Positions 54,122 to 63,955 of a stretch of DNA of 64,000 nucleotides are shown one piece after another. Below the pieces are notes generated by a model. The model made no database searches and was not told where the DNA came from. It was given only the letters and a program-made list of their open reading frames with translations. The stretch covers positions 60,180-124,179 of the forward strand of contig NZ_JFGS01000012.1 of NCBI RefSeq assembly GCF_000740775.1, in the 5' to 3' direction. The DNA is from Haematobacter missouriensis (GTDB lineage Bacteria; Pseudomonadota; Alphaproteobacteria; Rhodobacterales; Rhodobacteraceae). The position numbers and the translations under genes were made by a program. Position 1 is the first letter of the stretch. Each line of letters begins with the position of its first letter.

Positions 54122-54798
54122 TCGATAAACGTGTTCCTGGTCTGGATGTCGCCGTGGCAGCGATACAGGACGGCGCTTCGGTGATGATCGGCGGCTTCGG
54201 CTCCGCCGGGGTTCCTTTCGGGCTGATCGAAGCGCTTCTGGAGAACGGCGCGCGGGACCTCACGCTGATCTCGAACAATGCCGGTGCGGGCGAGGAGGGC
54301 ATCTCGGCATTGCTGAAGGGAGGCCGCGTGGCCAAGGTGATCTGTTCCTATCCCCGCTCTCCCGGCTCGATCTGGTTCGAACGGAGGTACGAGGCGGGAG
54401 AAGTGGCGCTGGAGATCGTTCCCCAAGGCACATTGGCGGAACGTATCCGCACGGCGGGGGCCGGTCTGGGCGGCTTCTTCACCCCCACGGGCTATGGCAC
54501 CCTGCTGGCCGAGGGCAAGGAGGTGAGGATGATCAACGGCAAAGGGCACGTGTTCGAGACGCCGCTTTCCGCCGATTTCGCGCTGATCCGCGCGGATGCC
54601 GCAGACCGCTGGGGCAACCTGCGCTACCGGGCGACGGCGCGGAACTTCAACCCGCTCATGGCAATGGCCGCCCGTCACACGATCGTTGAGGCGCGCGAGG
54701 TGATGGACGAACCGTTGCCGCCCGAAACCGTGGTGACGCCCGGTATCTTCGTCTCCTCCGTCACTGCCAGTATGGCGCAGGGCGGGGTGCAGGCATGA
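54118..54798 (+). CDS. 3-oxoacid CoA-transferase subunit A
   Basis: A 226-aa family I CoA-transferase alpha subunit (AtoD/PcaI/ScoA type). IGGFGSAGVPFGLIEALLE and LISNNAGAGEEGISALL are diagnostic, with FFTPTGYGT and KGHVFETPLSADFALI further on. It moves CoA from succinyl-CoA or acetyl-CoA to a 3-oxo acid. It is coupled by ATGA overlaps to the permease before it and the B subunit after it. Confidence 0.93.
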   Translation: MIDKRVPGLDVAVAAIQDGASVMIGGFGSAGVPFGLIEALLENGARDLTLISNNAGAGEEGISALLKGGRVAKVICSYPRSPGSIWFERRYEAGEVALEIVPQGTLAERIRTAGAGLGGFFTPTGYGTLLAEGKEVRMINGKGHVFETPLSADFALIRADAADRWGNLRYRATARNFNPLMAMAARHTIVEAREVMDEPLPPETVVTPGIFVSSVTASMAQGGVQA

Positions 54799-55430
54799 AC
54801 CGGCTGTCGGATAACGATATCGCGCGCCGTCTGGCGCAGGACATCCCCGACGGGGCCTATGTGAACCTCGGGATCGGCATGCCCAACCGCGTGGCGCATT
54901 TCGTGCCGGAGGGGCGCGAGGTGATGTACCAGACCGAAAACGGCCTGCTTGGAGTCGGCCCGCAGCCGGCGCCGGGCATGGAGGATCCCGACCTGATCGA
55001 CGCCTCGAAGAAGTTTGTCAGCACGATCCCCGGCTCGGCCTTTTTCGACCATTCCACCAGCTTTGCCATGATGCGGGGCGGACATCTGGATATTGCGGTT
55101 TTGGGCGCCTATCAGGTGGCGCAGAATGGCGATCTGGCCAACTGGGCGACGCTTGACCAGAGCTTTCCGCCTGCGGTCGGCGGTGCGATGGACCTGGTTG
55201 TCGGTGTGCCGAACATCTACGTCATCATGCGGCATGTGGACCGTGCCGGTGCCCCGAAGCTGCTGGAGCGATGCAGCTATCCTCTCACGGGGCTGGGCGT
55301 TGTGTCGCGAGTCTATACCGACCTTGCGGTGCTGGAAGTTCTACCCGAAGGCTTTGGGATCATTGAGCTTGCTCCAGGCAACAGCAGGGTGGAAGTTCAG
55401 GAGTTCACCGGCGCGAAACTGTATGGCTGA
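54795..55430 (+). CDS. 3-oxoacid CoA-transferase subunit B
   Basis: A 211-aa beta subunit (AtoA/PcaJ/ScoB type). VNLGIGMPNRVAHFV and QTENGLLGVGP are conserved; the Glu in TENGLLG is the catalytic residue that forms the CoA thioester. GHLDIAVLGAYQVAQNGDLAN and GAMDLVVG are also family motifs. It completes the TRAP/CoA-transferase operon; no terminator was recognised after it. Confidence 0.93.
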   Translation: MNRLSDNDIARRLAQDIPDGAYVNLGIGMPNRVAHFVPEGREVMYQTENGLLGVGPQPAPGMEDPDLIDASKKFVSTIPGSAFFDHSTSFAMMRGGHLDIAVLGAYQVAQNGDLANWATLDQSFPPAVGGAMDLVVGVPNIYVIMRHVDRAGAPKLLERCSYPLTGLGVVSRVYTDLAVLEVLPEGFGIIELAPGNSRVEVQEFTGAKLYG

Positions 55431-55709
55431 GGACTGTTCTAACCGGGCGCCTATGCCGGTCTGGAGCTGCCGGGGTTCGGCGACCATCTGAGGCGATCCA
55501 CCGGTCGCCCGGTTCCGGCCTCCCCCGGTGAGGCCGCCGTCAACCGCGGATATGACCGGAGGCTCGGCGCACCCGCAAGACCGGCGCGTTCTCCTACTAG
55601 CGGCCGGGGGGCGTCGGTGGAGACATCGGTGGGGGCTTCGCACGTGAAGCAGCACCCCCGCAGCGGCGCGACCGCCGCGGGCGAAGCGCCCCCAGCTGAC
55701 GACCAGCGG

Positions 55710-56027
55710 TCAGCCGGTACTTCCAATCCCACCGTCCCGCGGCTTCATCCCAGACTGAAGAGATTGCATATCTGTCGAGGGGTCGCGATTCAGATACAGT
55801 CGGGCGATCAGCCCGCGCACCCATACGACACCCGGATCGGCATGCAGCCGACGGTGCCAGAACTGCTTGAGGTCGATGACCGGGATGTCGAGCGACGGTG
55901 GGACGAGCTTCAGGGGGGCGATCCGGTCACAGGCCCGCCCGACGGCAAGCGGCACGACGCAGATCAGTTCGGATGAGGCCACCAGCGGGACGGACATGAA
56001 ATGCGGCGAGCGCAGGACAAAGGGTAA
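55710..56027 (-). pseudogene. C-terminal fragment of a LysR-type regulator, truncated by an IS
   Basis: About 105 codons read LPFVLRSPHFMSVPLVASSE, then LICVVPLAVGRACDRIAPL and LDIPVIDLKQFWHRRLHADP with GVVWVRGLIARL, the end of a LysR effector domain. The DNA-binding domain and most of the effector domain are missing because an IS3 element end abuts at about 56028. The fragment has no start of its own and is non-functional. Confidence 0.75.
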
Positions 56028-56061
56028 TCCTCCCCGTTTTAACGGGGTGCAGAAGTAGACT

Positions 56062-56891
56062 TCAGGCAGCCATCTTCAGTTTCTGGGCAGGTGTGACCCC
56101 GCCGATGCCCATGTTGGGGCGCTCATTGTTGTAAGTCCAGAGCCAGTCGGTTGCGATCTCCTGCGTCTCTTCGATGGTTTCAAAGATGTAGAGGTCCACC
56201 CATTCATGCCGGACCGTTCTGTTGTATCGTTCAACATAAGCGTTCTGCTGGGGCTTTCCGGGCTGGATGTGGTTGAGGGCAATGCCCTGCTTCTCGGCCC
56301 AGATCATCAGCGTCGAACTGATGTATTCCGGGCCATTGTCGACCCTTATTGCGAGGGGCTTCCCGCGCCACTCGATGATCTGGTTCAGCGACCGGACCAC
56401 CCGCTCAGCCGGGAGCGAGAAGTCGGCTTCGATGCCCAGGCCTTCACGGTTGAAATCGTCCAGCACATTCGAGAGCCGGAACTGGCGGCCATCGGCCAAA
56501 CGATCGGCCATGAAGTCCATCGACCAGACCGTGTTCGGCGCGTCAGGGACGCTGAGCTCTTCCGGTTTGTCGCGCTTGATCCTCCGGCGGGGCTTGAACC
56601 GAAGGTTCAGTTCCAGCTCGCAGTAGAGCCGGTGGACGCGCTTATGGTTCCACGGGTGCCGCTGGACGTTGCGCATGTGCAGGAAGCATAGCCCGAAACC
56701 CCGGGTCCGGTGCGCCCTGGTCAGCCCTCCCGGCAGGTCGGCGATGAACTTCGTTCTCGGCATCGCGCTTCGGGCTGTAGCGAAAGCAGGTCTCGGCTTG
56801 ACCCAAAGGCCCGGCAGGCCAGCGCGATGCGGAGCCCCGTCGCCGACACTGCCTTCTGGGCCAGCTCGCGGCTTTGAGCTGGCCGTGTCAT
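56062..56891 (-). pseudogene. IS3-family transposase OrfB, frameshifted
   Basis: The catalytic part is intact from [19 protein letters not shown] to the C-terminal [15 protein letters not shown], with the DDE residues in [20 protein letters not shown] and [11 protein letters not shown]. The N-terminus starts at ATG 56891 ([20 protein letters not shown]) in another frame, four bases overlapping orfA. Two small insertions (near GSSRDL and near the AENEV motif) break the frame, so a full protein cannot be made without slippage. Confidence 0.85.
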
Positions 56892-57082
56892 TTTCTTCCA
56901 CGGGCTTCCTTGAGCAACTCGGCCTGCATGCTCAGATCGGCGAACATGCGCTTCATCCGCCGGTTCTCGTCTTCAAGCGCCTTCATCCGGCTCATCATCG
57001 AGGCGTCCATGCCGCCATACTTCGAGCGCCATTTGTAGAAGCTCGCCATGCTGATCCCATGCTCCCGGCAAAGTTCAGGCAC
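56888..57082 (-). pseudogene. IS3-family transposase OrfA, N-terminally truncated
   Basis: Sixty-four codons encode PELCREHGISMASFYKWRSK, then YGGMDASMMSRMKALEDENR and [20 protein letters not shown], the second half of the HTH and the leucine-zipper region of OrfA. The first helix of the HTH is missing. Confidence 0.8.
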
Positions 57083-57365
57083 GGCTGCACTGCTCCAACT
57101 TGTACTCGCCCAGCCGGTTCTGCTGCATGCCGAGCTCTACGAAGGTGGGAACTGGTCCATTTCACCGGGGAGCCGGCGGCGGGTCATTCGCATGACCATA
57201 CCGATGATCATGCAGCGGCGGCGCCCGCCACGCTCAGCCTCACGGACCGGATATCGGAGGTCTCGATGTGGGGCGGGACGCTCTGTCGATCCTGTTTTCC
57301 ATGGTTGTGTATGCGGGTTATGGACTGTTGCTGACCGCAGCCATGGCATTGAGCGAGAGCGGGAA
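57079..57365 (+). pseudogene. cbtA (cobalt transporter, CbtA type) remnant
   Basis: Three frames in succession read ALLQLVLAQPVLLHAELYEG, then ELVHFTGEPAAGHSHDHTDD and DRISEVSM, then GRDALSILFSMVVYAGYGLL with LTAAMALSES. Together they match the first transmembrane helix, the His-rich loop (HSHDH) and the second helix of CbtA-type cobalt transporters. The N-terminus is cut by the IS3 element, two frameshifts are present and the C-terminal half is missing. The match is by pattern only. Confidence 0.58.
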
Positions 57366-57685
57366 GAAAGCGCTTGGTCGCCTGCGGCAGGATAAGCTGG
57401 AGAACGGAGAGACATATGTGACTGGAGACCGGAACGGTAGGCGACGGAGGTTCTTCTTGAAGGTCGCAGGGCAGAAAAGAAGACATCGGGCCCGCCAGCC
57501 CCGTGTGCTCCGCCTAGAATAAGCGATGGGCTGCACAAGCTCGCGCGCCGTGACGGGACGAAGCAGCCGGAAGGCAACAGCTCGTCGCCTGCGAGGGGTG
57601 CACCGATCCGCGACCGGTCAGCTGTGCCTAGCCAATCCGGACCTGTTTCCCTCTCCCCTCATGACGAGCGATCGCCATTTTAAGA
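57366..57685. other. Intergenic region, nothing recognised
   Basis: The bases between the cbtA remnant and the stop of the aldehyde oxidoreductase gene show no supported gene, repeat or terminator. Confidence 0.4.
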
Positions 57686-59866
57686 TCACAGATGCGCTTC
57701 CAAGCCGCCGATGATCTTTTCAGGCGTTGCGGGCAAATCCCGGACCCGAACGCCGCAGGCATTGTGGATGGCGTTTAACACCGCAGCCCCCGCGCCGCAG
57801 ATGCCAAGCTCCCCGATACCCTTGGCTTGCATTGGACCGACGAAGGCATCCCGCTCCTCAAGGAACTCCACGTCCAGCGGGGGGACGTCGGCGTGGCAGG
57901 GGACATGGTATTCCGCCAGATCACGAGACACGATATGCCCGTCGCGATGATCGTGCGCCATATCTTCCGTCAGCGCCATGCCGATACCGAAGGTCATGCC
58001 GCCCAAGCACTGGGATCGCGCGGTTTTTTCATTCAGGAGCCGTCCGCAGGCAAATACTCCCAGCATGCGCCGCACCCGCACTTCTCCAGTCCAGCGGTTG
58101 ACGGCGACCTCCGCCCAATGGCTGCCCCAAGTGGCCTGCCGGACGGTCTTCTCGGTTGCACCGGGTTCTACGTGACCTTCGCAAACGAGCGGCTCGTCGA
58201 TGAGTTCGGAAATTGGGCGCTCGACATTTCCTGCCCGGGCGCGACCGTTCTGTAACGTAAGTCCACGTTCGTCTGTCTCCATCCGCGCGGCAATCCGTCG
58301 CCGGATATCTTCGCAGGCTAGATAGACCGATGTGCCGCTCGACGCTGCGCCGAAGGACCCGCCCGATCCGGATGCGGGGGGGAAGTCGGTGTCCCCCAAT
58401 GCGACCCTGACCTGATCGCGCGAAAGTCCCAGCATTTCCGCCGCAAGCTGACCGAGGATCGTGTAGGTGCCGGTCCCTATATCGGTCATGTCGGTTTCCA
58501 CCAGCGCCGTCCCCCGCGGCTCCAGCGTGACGCGCGCACGGGATTCGATCAGCATATTGACGCGCACCGCCGCCGCCACACCCATACCGATCAGCCATTC
58601 GCCGTCCTGTCGCTCTCCCGGGGTCCGTCGTTCGGCCCAGCCGAACCGCGAGGCGCCGACACGGAGTGTTTCGGCCAGCATGTTGCTGGAGTAGGGCCGC
58701 CCCGACACGGGTTCCGCATCCGGAATGTTACGAAGGCGAAATTCCACCGGATCGATGCCCGCACGCTCGGCCAATTCATCCATGGCGCATTCGAAGGCGG
58801 TCACGCCGACCGCCTCCCCCGGCGCGCGTACCGACCCCGCGCTTGATCGGTGGACACGTGCGACAGCGTGGACGATGCGACGGTTTTCCGCGGCATAGGT
58901 GAAGGGCGTGGCCTGCGTCACCGGTTCGGAAAACGTGGTGTCCGGCAGGTTCGAGACCAGCGCCTCATGCCCGATGCCGGTCAGCCGGCCCTCCGCATTG
59001 CAAGCCAGCAGGATGCGCTGGCGTGTCTCGGAGCGGCGATGGGAAAGGTCGAAGACCTGGGGACGGGTCATGGTCACCGATACGGGCCGCCCTAGATCGC
59101 GCGCGGCCACGGCAGCCGCCACGGCTTCGGCATTGATGCCGAGCTTGGAGCCGAAGCCGCCGCCGACGTAGGGTGCCAGCAGCCGGACCTTCTCCTCAGC
59201 GATGCCAAGCGCATCCGCCATCTGTGCCCGGTTCGACGACAGCATCTGCATTGACGCTCGGATAGTGACCCTGTCATCCTGCCATTCCGCCACCGCGGCG
59301 TGGGGTTCCATCGCCGCGGCCGCCATCGAAGGCGTGCGCCAGACGCCGTCCACGCTGAAGGCCGCCGCGGCCATCGCGGCATCAAGGTCACCGCTTTCGC
59401 TTTGCTTCTTCGGGGGAAACTCCGGATCGACCGCTTCGGGATCGAAGGCGGCCGCCTCCGCAGTGTAGCGCAACGACAGATTGAGCGCGGTGGACTGAGC
59501 GGCCTCCAACGTCTCGGCTACCACGAGGGCGACCGCCTGCCCCATGTACTCCACGTCATCCGGGCCGGACCTGGGCGCGGTCCGATCCATGCCCTGCGCC
59601 GCGAAACGCAGGAACAGAGGATCGGCGATCACGGCCAGGGCACCGGGCGCATCGCCCACTTCCAGGACTCTCCCCTTCGGGATGGCCGCCTGTACCAGAA
59701 CACCGTGGAGCAATGCGGCGGGTCGGGCCTCGGCGGCATAGGTTGCGCGGCCGGTGACTTTCAAGGGCCCCTCCAACCGGTCAAGCGGCTGGCCCAGTAT
59801 ACCCTGCGCCATATGATCCAGCCGGTTTTCTGTGTCCGGGCTGTCGATCTTGCGGTGATTGGTCAT
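57686..59866 (-). CDS. Aldehyde oxidoreductase molybdenum-binding subunit (PaoC/YagR-like)
   Basis: A 726-aa catalytic subunit of the xanthine dehydrogenase family. The N-terminal Ald_Xan_dh_C domain begins [20 protein letters not shown]; cofactor motifs are [23 protein letters not shown] and [14 protein letters not shown], and the active-site Glu is in [15 protein letters not shown]. These match PaoC, which oxidises aromatic and other aldehydes to acids. It overlaps the FAD subunit by ATGA. No XdhC/PaoD-type cofactor-insertion chaperone follows in the window. Confidence 0.92.
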   Translation of the reverse strand: MTNHRKIDSPDTENRLDHMAQGILGQPLDRLEGPLKVTGRATYAAEARPAALLHGVLVQAAIPKGRVLEVGDAPGALAVIADPLFLRFAAQGMDRTAPRSGPDDVEYMGQAVALVVAETLEAAQSTALNLSLRYTAEAAAFDPEAVDPEFPPKKQSESGDLDAAMAAAAFSVDGVWRTPSMAAAAMEPHAAVAEWQDDRVTIRASMQMLSSNRAQMADALGIAEEKVRLLAPYVGGGFGSKLGINAEAVAAAVAARDLGRPVSVTMTRPQVFDLSHRRSETRQRILLACNAEGRLTGIGHEALVSNLPDTTFSEPVTQATPFTYAAENRRIVHAVARVHRSSAGSVRAPGEAVGVTAFECAMDELAERAGIDPVEFRLRNIPDAEPVSGRPYSSNMLAETLRVGASRFGWAERRTPGERQDGEWLIGMGVAAAVRVNMLIESRARVTLEPRGTALVETDMTDIGTGTYTILGQLAAEMLGLSRDQVRVALGDTDFPPASGSGGSFGAASSGTSVYLACEDIRRRIAARMETDERGLTLQNGRARAGNVERPISELIDEPLVCEGHVEPGATEKTVRQATWGSHWAEVAVNRWTGEVRVRRMLGVFACGRLLNEKTARSQCLGGMTFGIGMALTEDMAHDHRDGHIVSRDLAEYHVPCHADVPPLDVEFLEERDAFVGPMQAKGIGELGICGAGAAVLNAIHNACGVRVRDLPATPEKIIGGLEAHL

Positions 59867-60825
59867 GGCGTTTCCTCCGTCACCTCATGGAGCACTGCGG
59901 TCAGCGTTCGACGCAGGAGCGGGATCTTGAATTCATTCGCGCCTTTCCCTTCGGCCTCCGACAGCAGGGCATCGGCAGCGCGGGAGAAAAGTTCAGGCGA
60001 CGGGACCTCGCCTATTAGAAGGTTTTCTACCGATCTGTCGCGCCATGGCTTATGAGCGACACCGCCAAAGGCGAGCGCGATGCGCCCGATGCGACCCGCG
60101 TCCATCACCGCGATGGCCGCGATCGACACGAGTGCAAAGGCGAATGACGCGCGATCCCGGACCTTTCGATACCGTTGAATTCCGCCAACCGGCGCAGGCA
60201 GGCGCACGGCGGCAATCGCTTCGCCGGGTTGGAGCACCGTCTCCAGATGCGGAGTATCTTCGGGCAGGCGGTGGAATGCAGCCAGAGGCACGCGGCGCGG
60301 CGACGGACCGACGATTTCGACCTCGGCATCAAGCGCCAGCAACGCCACCGCCATGTCGCTGGGGTGTGTGGCGATGCAATGAGGGCTGGTTCCCAATATC
60401 GCATGGTTGCGCGTGATGCCTCCAAGCGCGGCACATCCCGCACCTGGAGACCGCTTGTTGCAAGCCATACGGGTGTCGTAGAAATAGGGGCAACGTGTAC
60501 GCTGCATCAGATTGCCGCCCGTGGTCGCCATGTTGCGCAACTGGCCACTGGCACCGGCGAGAAGCGCGCGTGTGAGCACCGGATAGTCACGCCGCACATC
60601 CGGATGGGCGGCAAGGTCGCTGTTGCGAACGAGTGTCCCGATCCGCAGGCCGTCACCGTCGCACTCGACCCGGTCCTGTCCCGTGCCCGTGATGTCGACG
60701 AGCTTTCCCGGAGTCATGACCTCATGTTTCATCAGATCGACAAGATTGGTGCCGCCGGCGATGATTGTCGCGTCGGGCGGCAGACCCTTCAATGTATCAG
60801 CGCGGGAATAGACAAATTCCCTCAT
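59863..60825 (-). CDS. Aldehyde oxidoreductase FAD subunit with 4Fe-4S insertion (PaoB-like)
   Basis: A 320-aa flavin subunit. [16 protein letters not shown] and [13 protein letters not shown] form the FAD site. The insertion TRCPYF...[11 protein letters not shown] provides Cys residues for the additional 4Fe-4S cluster known in PaoB, and [18 protein letters not shown] follows. The ATG at 60825 overlaps the stop of the 2Fe-2S gene (ATGA) and has a GGAGGA site upstream; the longer frame is not needed. Confidence 0.9.
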   Translation of the reverse strand: MREFVYSRADTLKGLPPDATIIAGGTNLVDLMKHEVMTPGKLVDITGTGQDRVECDGDGLRIGTLVRNSDLAAHPDVRRDYPVLTRALLAGASGQLRNMATTGGNLMQRTRCPYFYDTRMACNKRSPGAGCAALGGITRNHAILGTSPHCIATHPSDMAVALLALDAEVEIVGPSPRRVPLAAFHRLPEDTPHLETVLQPGEAIAAVRLPAPVGGIQRYRKVRDRASFAFALVSIAAIAVMDAGRIGRIALAFGGVAHKPWRDRSVENLLIGEVPSPELFSRAADALLSEAEGKGANEFKIPLLRRTLTAVLHEVTEETP

Positions 60826-61349
60826 GCGGCGTCCTCCTGCTGGTCGGCGTCTCCGGCGGCGGCACGGATGGCGTCCACGATATTGGAATAAGCGGCGCAA
60901 CGGCAGAGATTGCCGCTCATCCTCTCCGCGATCTCCGCATGGCTCAGGGGAAAGGGTCCGTCCAGAGAAGCGGAGGCATGGCTCGGCCAGCCCTCGCGCA
61001 GCTCCTCAAGCATGCCGGTCGCCGAACAGATCTGGCCCGGCGTGCAATAGCCGCACTGAAAGCCATCATGCTCCAGAAATGCTCTCTGAAGCGCCGAGAG
61101 GCCGTTGCCGTTGCCGCTCATGCCTTCGATCGTTGTCACGGAGCGTCCCTGCGCCATGCAGGCCAAAGTGAGGCAGGCATTTACCCGTCGTCCATCCATC
61201 AGTACCGTGCAGGCACCGCACTGTCCGTGATCGCAACCCTTTTTGGTGCCCGTGAGTCCAAGATGCAGCCGCAGGGCGTCGAGCAGCGTTGTTCGGGTGT
61301 CCAACTCAAGCCGATGACTGTCACCGTTGATGTCCAGAGTGATGTGCAT
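60822..61349 (-). CDS. Aldehyde oxidoreductase 2Fe-2S subunit (PaoA-like), no Tat signal
   Basis: A 175-aa subunit. It has [20 protein letters not shown] and VNAC for the first cluster and [12 protein letters not shown] plus [12 protein letters not shown] for the second. The sequence is close to the mature part of E. coli PaoA ([19 protein letters not shown]), but it starts directly with [15 protein letters not shown] sits 5 nt before that ATG, so the twin-arginine signal of the periplasmic enzyme is absent and the complex is probably cytoplasmic. Confidence 0.93.
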   Translation of the reverse strand: MHITLDINGDSHRLELDTRTTLLDALRLHLGLTGTKKGCDHGQCGACTVLMDGRRVNACLTLACMAQGRSVTTIEGMSGNGNGLSALQRAFLEHDGFQCGYCTPGQICSATGMLEELREGWPSHASASLDGPFPLSHAEIAERMSGNLCRCAAYSNIVDAIRAAAGDADQQEDAA

Positions 61350-61770
61350 GACGACCTCCGTATGCTCGCGTGCCTGCTGGCGCGGATGGGTTCAGGCCGA
61401 ACGAATGGCACCCGCGTTTCGTTCCGGGCGACAAGCCCAAAGTCCACGTTGGGCAGCGCTATGAGCCCGCAGGCTCTTTTTGACATCCCCCAACAACAGG
61501 AAGTCAGCTCTTGCTTGCAGCAACAGGGGTCCGGGGTTGCGAGCCAAGATCATCTCCCACCTAGAGAGGATATCTCCCACCTAGAGAGGATCTTGAATCA
61601 CAGGACGCGGGCCAGCGGAATCCCTTTGTCAACATGACCTAGGTTTAGATGGGGTATTCGGCTTTGCGCCCCATTCCCGACGACGGTGTTCGTGGAGGTG
61701 CTGCGCTTCGAGCTGATGGTACAACGTGGTCTGTGTGAAGCAGCCACACGCATCAGGGAGGAAGCGCAGC
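61350..61770. other. Intergenic region with paoA-like promoter area and IS110 left flank
   Basis: No gene is supported. It contains a 20-bp tandem repeat (61552-61591) and, from about 61700, the leader of the IS110 element. Confidence 0.45.
61552..61591. repeat. 20-bp perfect tandem repeat
   Basis: ATCTCCCACCTAGAGAGGAT is present twice head to tail. Each unit contains the CTCC...GGAG-like symmetry ATCTC...GAGAGGAT. It lies about 200 bp upstream of the PaoA-like start. Confidence 0.9.
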
Positions 61771-63090
61771 ATGAAACATTATGCCGGATTGGATGTTTCG
61801 GTGAAAGAGACCGCCATCTGCATCATCGATGAGACCGGACGAATTTGCCGTGAAACCAAGGTCGTCAGCCATCCCGAGGATCTGGCGAAGGCCTTGACGG
61901 AGACAGGTTTCCGTATCGAACGGATCGGGCTCGAAGCTGGCCCATTGTCGCAGTGGCTGTTCGAGGGTTTGGCGCAGGCTGGATTGCCGGTGACCTGCGT
62001 TGAGACCCGCCACACCAAGGCGTTCCTAAGGGCGCAAGTCAACAAGAGCGACTGCAACGACGCGCGTGGAATTGCCCAGATGATGCGCGTCAACCTGTAT
62101 CGTCCGGTGCATGTGAAGACGCTGGCGAGCCAGAAGCGTCGGGCTCTGCTACGTGCCCGCAAACTTTTGCAGCAGAAGGCGATCGCGATCGAGAACGACA
62201 TCCGCGGCTTGCTGCGCAACTTCGGGCTCAAAGTCGGCGTTGTAGGTGCGGCGAAGTTCGAGGCGCGGATCAAGGAGCTCACCGAAGAGATGCCCGATCT
62301 GGAGGAGTTCATCGACGTCCTGCTTGCCGCCAAGCGGAAGCTGCGCGAGAGCTTCTCGCGCCTGCATGGTAAAGTCCTTGAGATTGCCGGAAGAGATTGC
62401 CGGAAACGACTCGGCCTGCAGGCGGCTGATGACAATCCCATGCATTGGCCCTGTAACGGCGCTCGCGTTCATCAGCACGATCGACATCCCGGCGCGCTTC
62501 CGAAGCTCCCGGTCTGTCGGCCCGGCCCTGGGGGCTAACCCCGGTGCTGAAACAGTCCGGCGAAAGCGAGCGGGTCGGCCGCGTCTCGTTGTGCGGCGAC
62601 GGCATGATGCGGGGCCTTCTCTATGAGGCAACTCAGTCCATGCTGACACGCGTGAAGAAGTGGTCGTGGCTGAGAGCCTGGGCCATGACCATCGCAAGGC
62701 GGGCGGGCTTGAAGAAGGCAGTCGTTGCCTTGGCTCGTCGCATTGCCGTCATCATGCACAGAATGTGGATCGATGGCAGCGAGTTCCGTTGTCGCGCGAA
62801 AGTGCAGTCGAGATTTGATCGAGACCGGATAGGAGAAAGGATCCACCGCTGGTGAGAAGATGTCCTTCGTGGGACGACGGGTAAGGCGCGTTCGCAATGG
62901 GTCCAGGGTCGGCAGCAAGCCCGCTGTCAGGACGCGAGTCAGATTGGACCGCCTTACTCTTCTGATCCCATGATGGGAGGGCCGATATGCCGATCCCGAA
63001 GAGAAGCGAGGGCCCGCGATCGACATCAATTGCCAGCGAGATGGATATAGCTCGAAGATGCTTGACCCAAACCCGCCGAATAGAGAAGGA
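61700..63090 (+). mobile_element. IS110-family (IS1111-like) element, inactivated
   Basis: The element is recognised from its transposase and from the long non-coding tail after it, which is usual in this group. Ends are approximate; IS110 elements lack simple terminal inverted repeats. Confidence 0.6.
61771..62855 (+). pseudogene. IS110-family transposase with two frameshifts
   Basis: The DEDD domain is intact at the start: YAGLDVSVKETAICIIDETG, VCVETRHTKAFL-like CVETRHTKAFLRAQ and KSDCNDARGIAQMMR. The first break is a perfect 13-bp tandem duplication, GAGATTGCCGGAA (62380-62392 and 62393-62405). After it the Transposase_20 domain continues as CRRLMTIPCIGPVTALAFIS in another frame. A second one-base shift near 62535 moves to GRVSLCGDGMMRGLLYEATQ and VIMHRMWIDGSEFR. 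ATG 61771 follows AGGGAGGAAG. The three pieces add up to a normal-length transposase, so decay is recent. Confidence 0.88.
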
Positions 63091-63104
63091 CCCATTAATT
63101 TCAG

Positions 63105-63955
63105 GCCATTGTCGTGATTCAGGCTCCGCAAGGAGACCTGACCAATGAGCAACCTTTACTGGCTTTCTGACGCCCAGATGGAGCGCCTCAAGCCGTTCTT
63201 CCCGAAGAACCCTGGCAAGCCCCGCATTGATGACCTTCGTGTCCTGAGCGAAATAATATTCATCAATCGCAATGGATTGAGGTGGTGCGATGCACCCAGG
63301 GAATATGGCCCGGGGAAGACCCTCTACAACCGTTGGAAGCGTTGGAGGTGAGTGGCCGAACGCCACTGGTTCGAGAGAGGCCACGAACACGGCGTCTTTG
63401 CGCGGATCATGGCGGGCCTTGCCACTGAACGCGCCGAACACAAGACGATCATGATTGATGCGACCTATCTCAAGGCACACCGCACGGCGTCAAGCTTGCG
63501 GGTAAAAAAGGGGGGCGTGCGCGCCAGATCGGGCGCACCAAAGGTGGCATGAACAGCTGCATGCCCTGGCTGATGCAAAAGGGCGACCGATCGGGTTCTT
63601 CATGTCCGCGGGGCAGATCAGCGACTACACAGGCGCAGCGGCTCTACTGGGCAGCCTGCCGAAGGCGGGGTGGCTGCTGGCCGATAGATGCTATGATGCC
63701 GATTGGTTCAGAGAAGCGTTGAAAGACAAGGTGATAAAAGCCTGCATCCCCAGCCGGAAGTCCCGAAAGAAGGCCGTCAAATACGACAAGCGGCGCTACA
63801 AACGACGCAACCGCATCGATATCATGTTTGGGCGACTCAAGGACTGGCGGCGTGTCAGCACACGATACGATCGATGCCCCAGGGTCTTCCTCTCCGCCAT
63901 CGCCCTCGCTGCAACCGTCTTGTTCTGGCTGTGAAATTCAATGAGTCTGGAGCCT
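63105..63955 (+). mobile_element. IS5-family (IS427-like) element, inactivated
   Basis: The transposase remnant is flanked by GATTCAGGCTCC on the left and GAGTCTGGAGCC on the right (63941-63952), which may be parts of imperfect terminal repeats. Exact ends were not determined. Confidence 0.6.
63145..63934 (+). pseudogene. IS5-family transposase with a stop, an insertion and a frameshift
   Basis: It starts MSNLYWLSDAQMERLKPFFP and runs to KTLYNRWKRW, where a TGA (63349-63351) and about 45 extra bases interrupt it. It resumes at GVFARIMAGLATERAEHKTI and MIDATYLKAHRTASSLRVKK, then loses the frame near 63515-63570. The C-terminus SAGQISDYTGAAALLGSLPK, WLLADRCYDADWF and FGRLKDWRRVSTRYDRCP ends at 63934. 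The catalytic Asp residues and final Glu region are recognisable, but no continuous protein can be made. Confidence 0.88.

Larger units (their letters stand above)
56028..57090 (-). mobile_element. IS3-family insertion sequence, 5'-truncated and frameshifted
   Basis: The element holds orfA and orfB remnants on the minus strand. Its orfB-side end lies near the CCCCGTTTTAACGGGG palindrome (56035-56050), close to the LysR fragment. The orfA side is cut before the usual start and joins a cbtA remnant. Boundaries are approximate because no matched terminal repeats or target duplication were identified. Confidence 0.75.

Noticed and set aside
57345..57440. Minus-strand stretch reading LILPQATKRFLPALAQ, like an amino-acid ABC permease
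   Set aside because: It overlaps the better supported cbtA remnant on the other strand and has no matching sequence before or after it.
61552..61591. Possible CRISPR repeat
   Set aside because: The two copies are directly adjacent with no spacer, and there are no cas genes.
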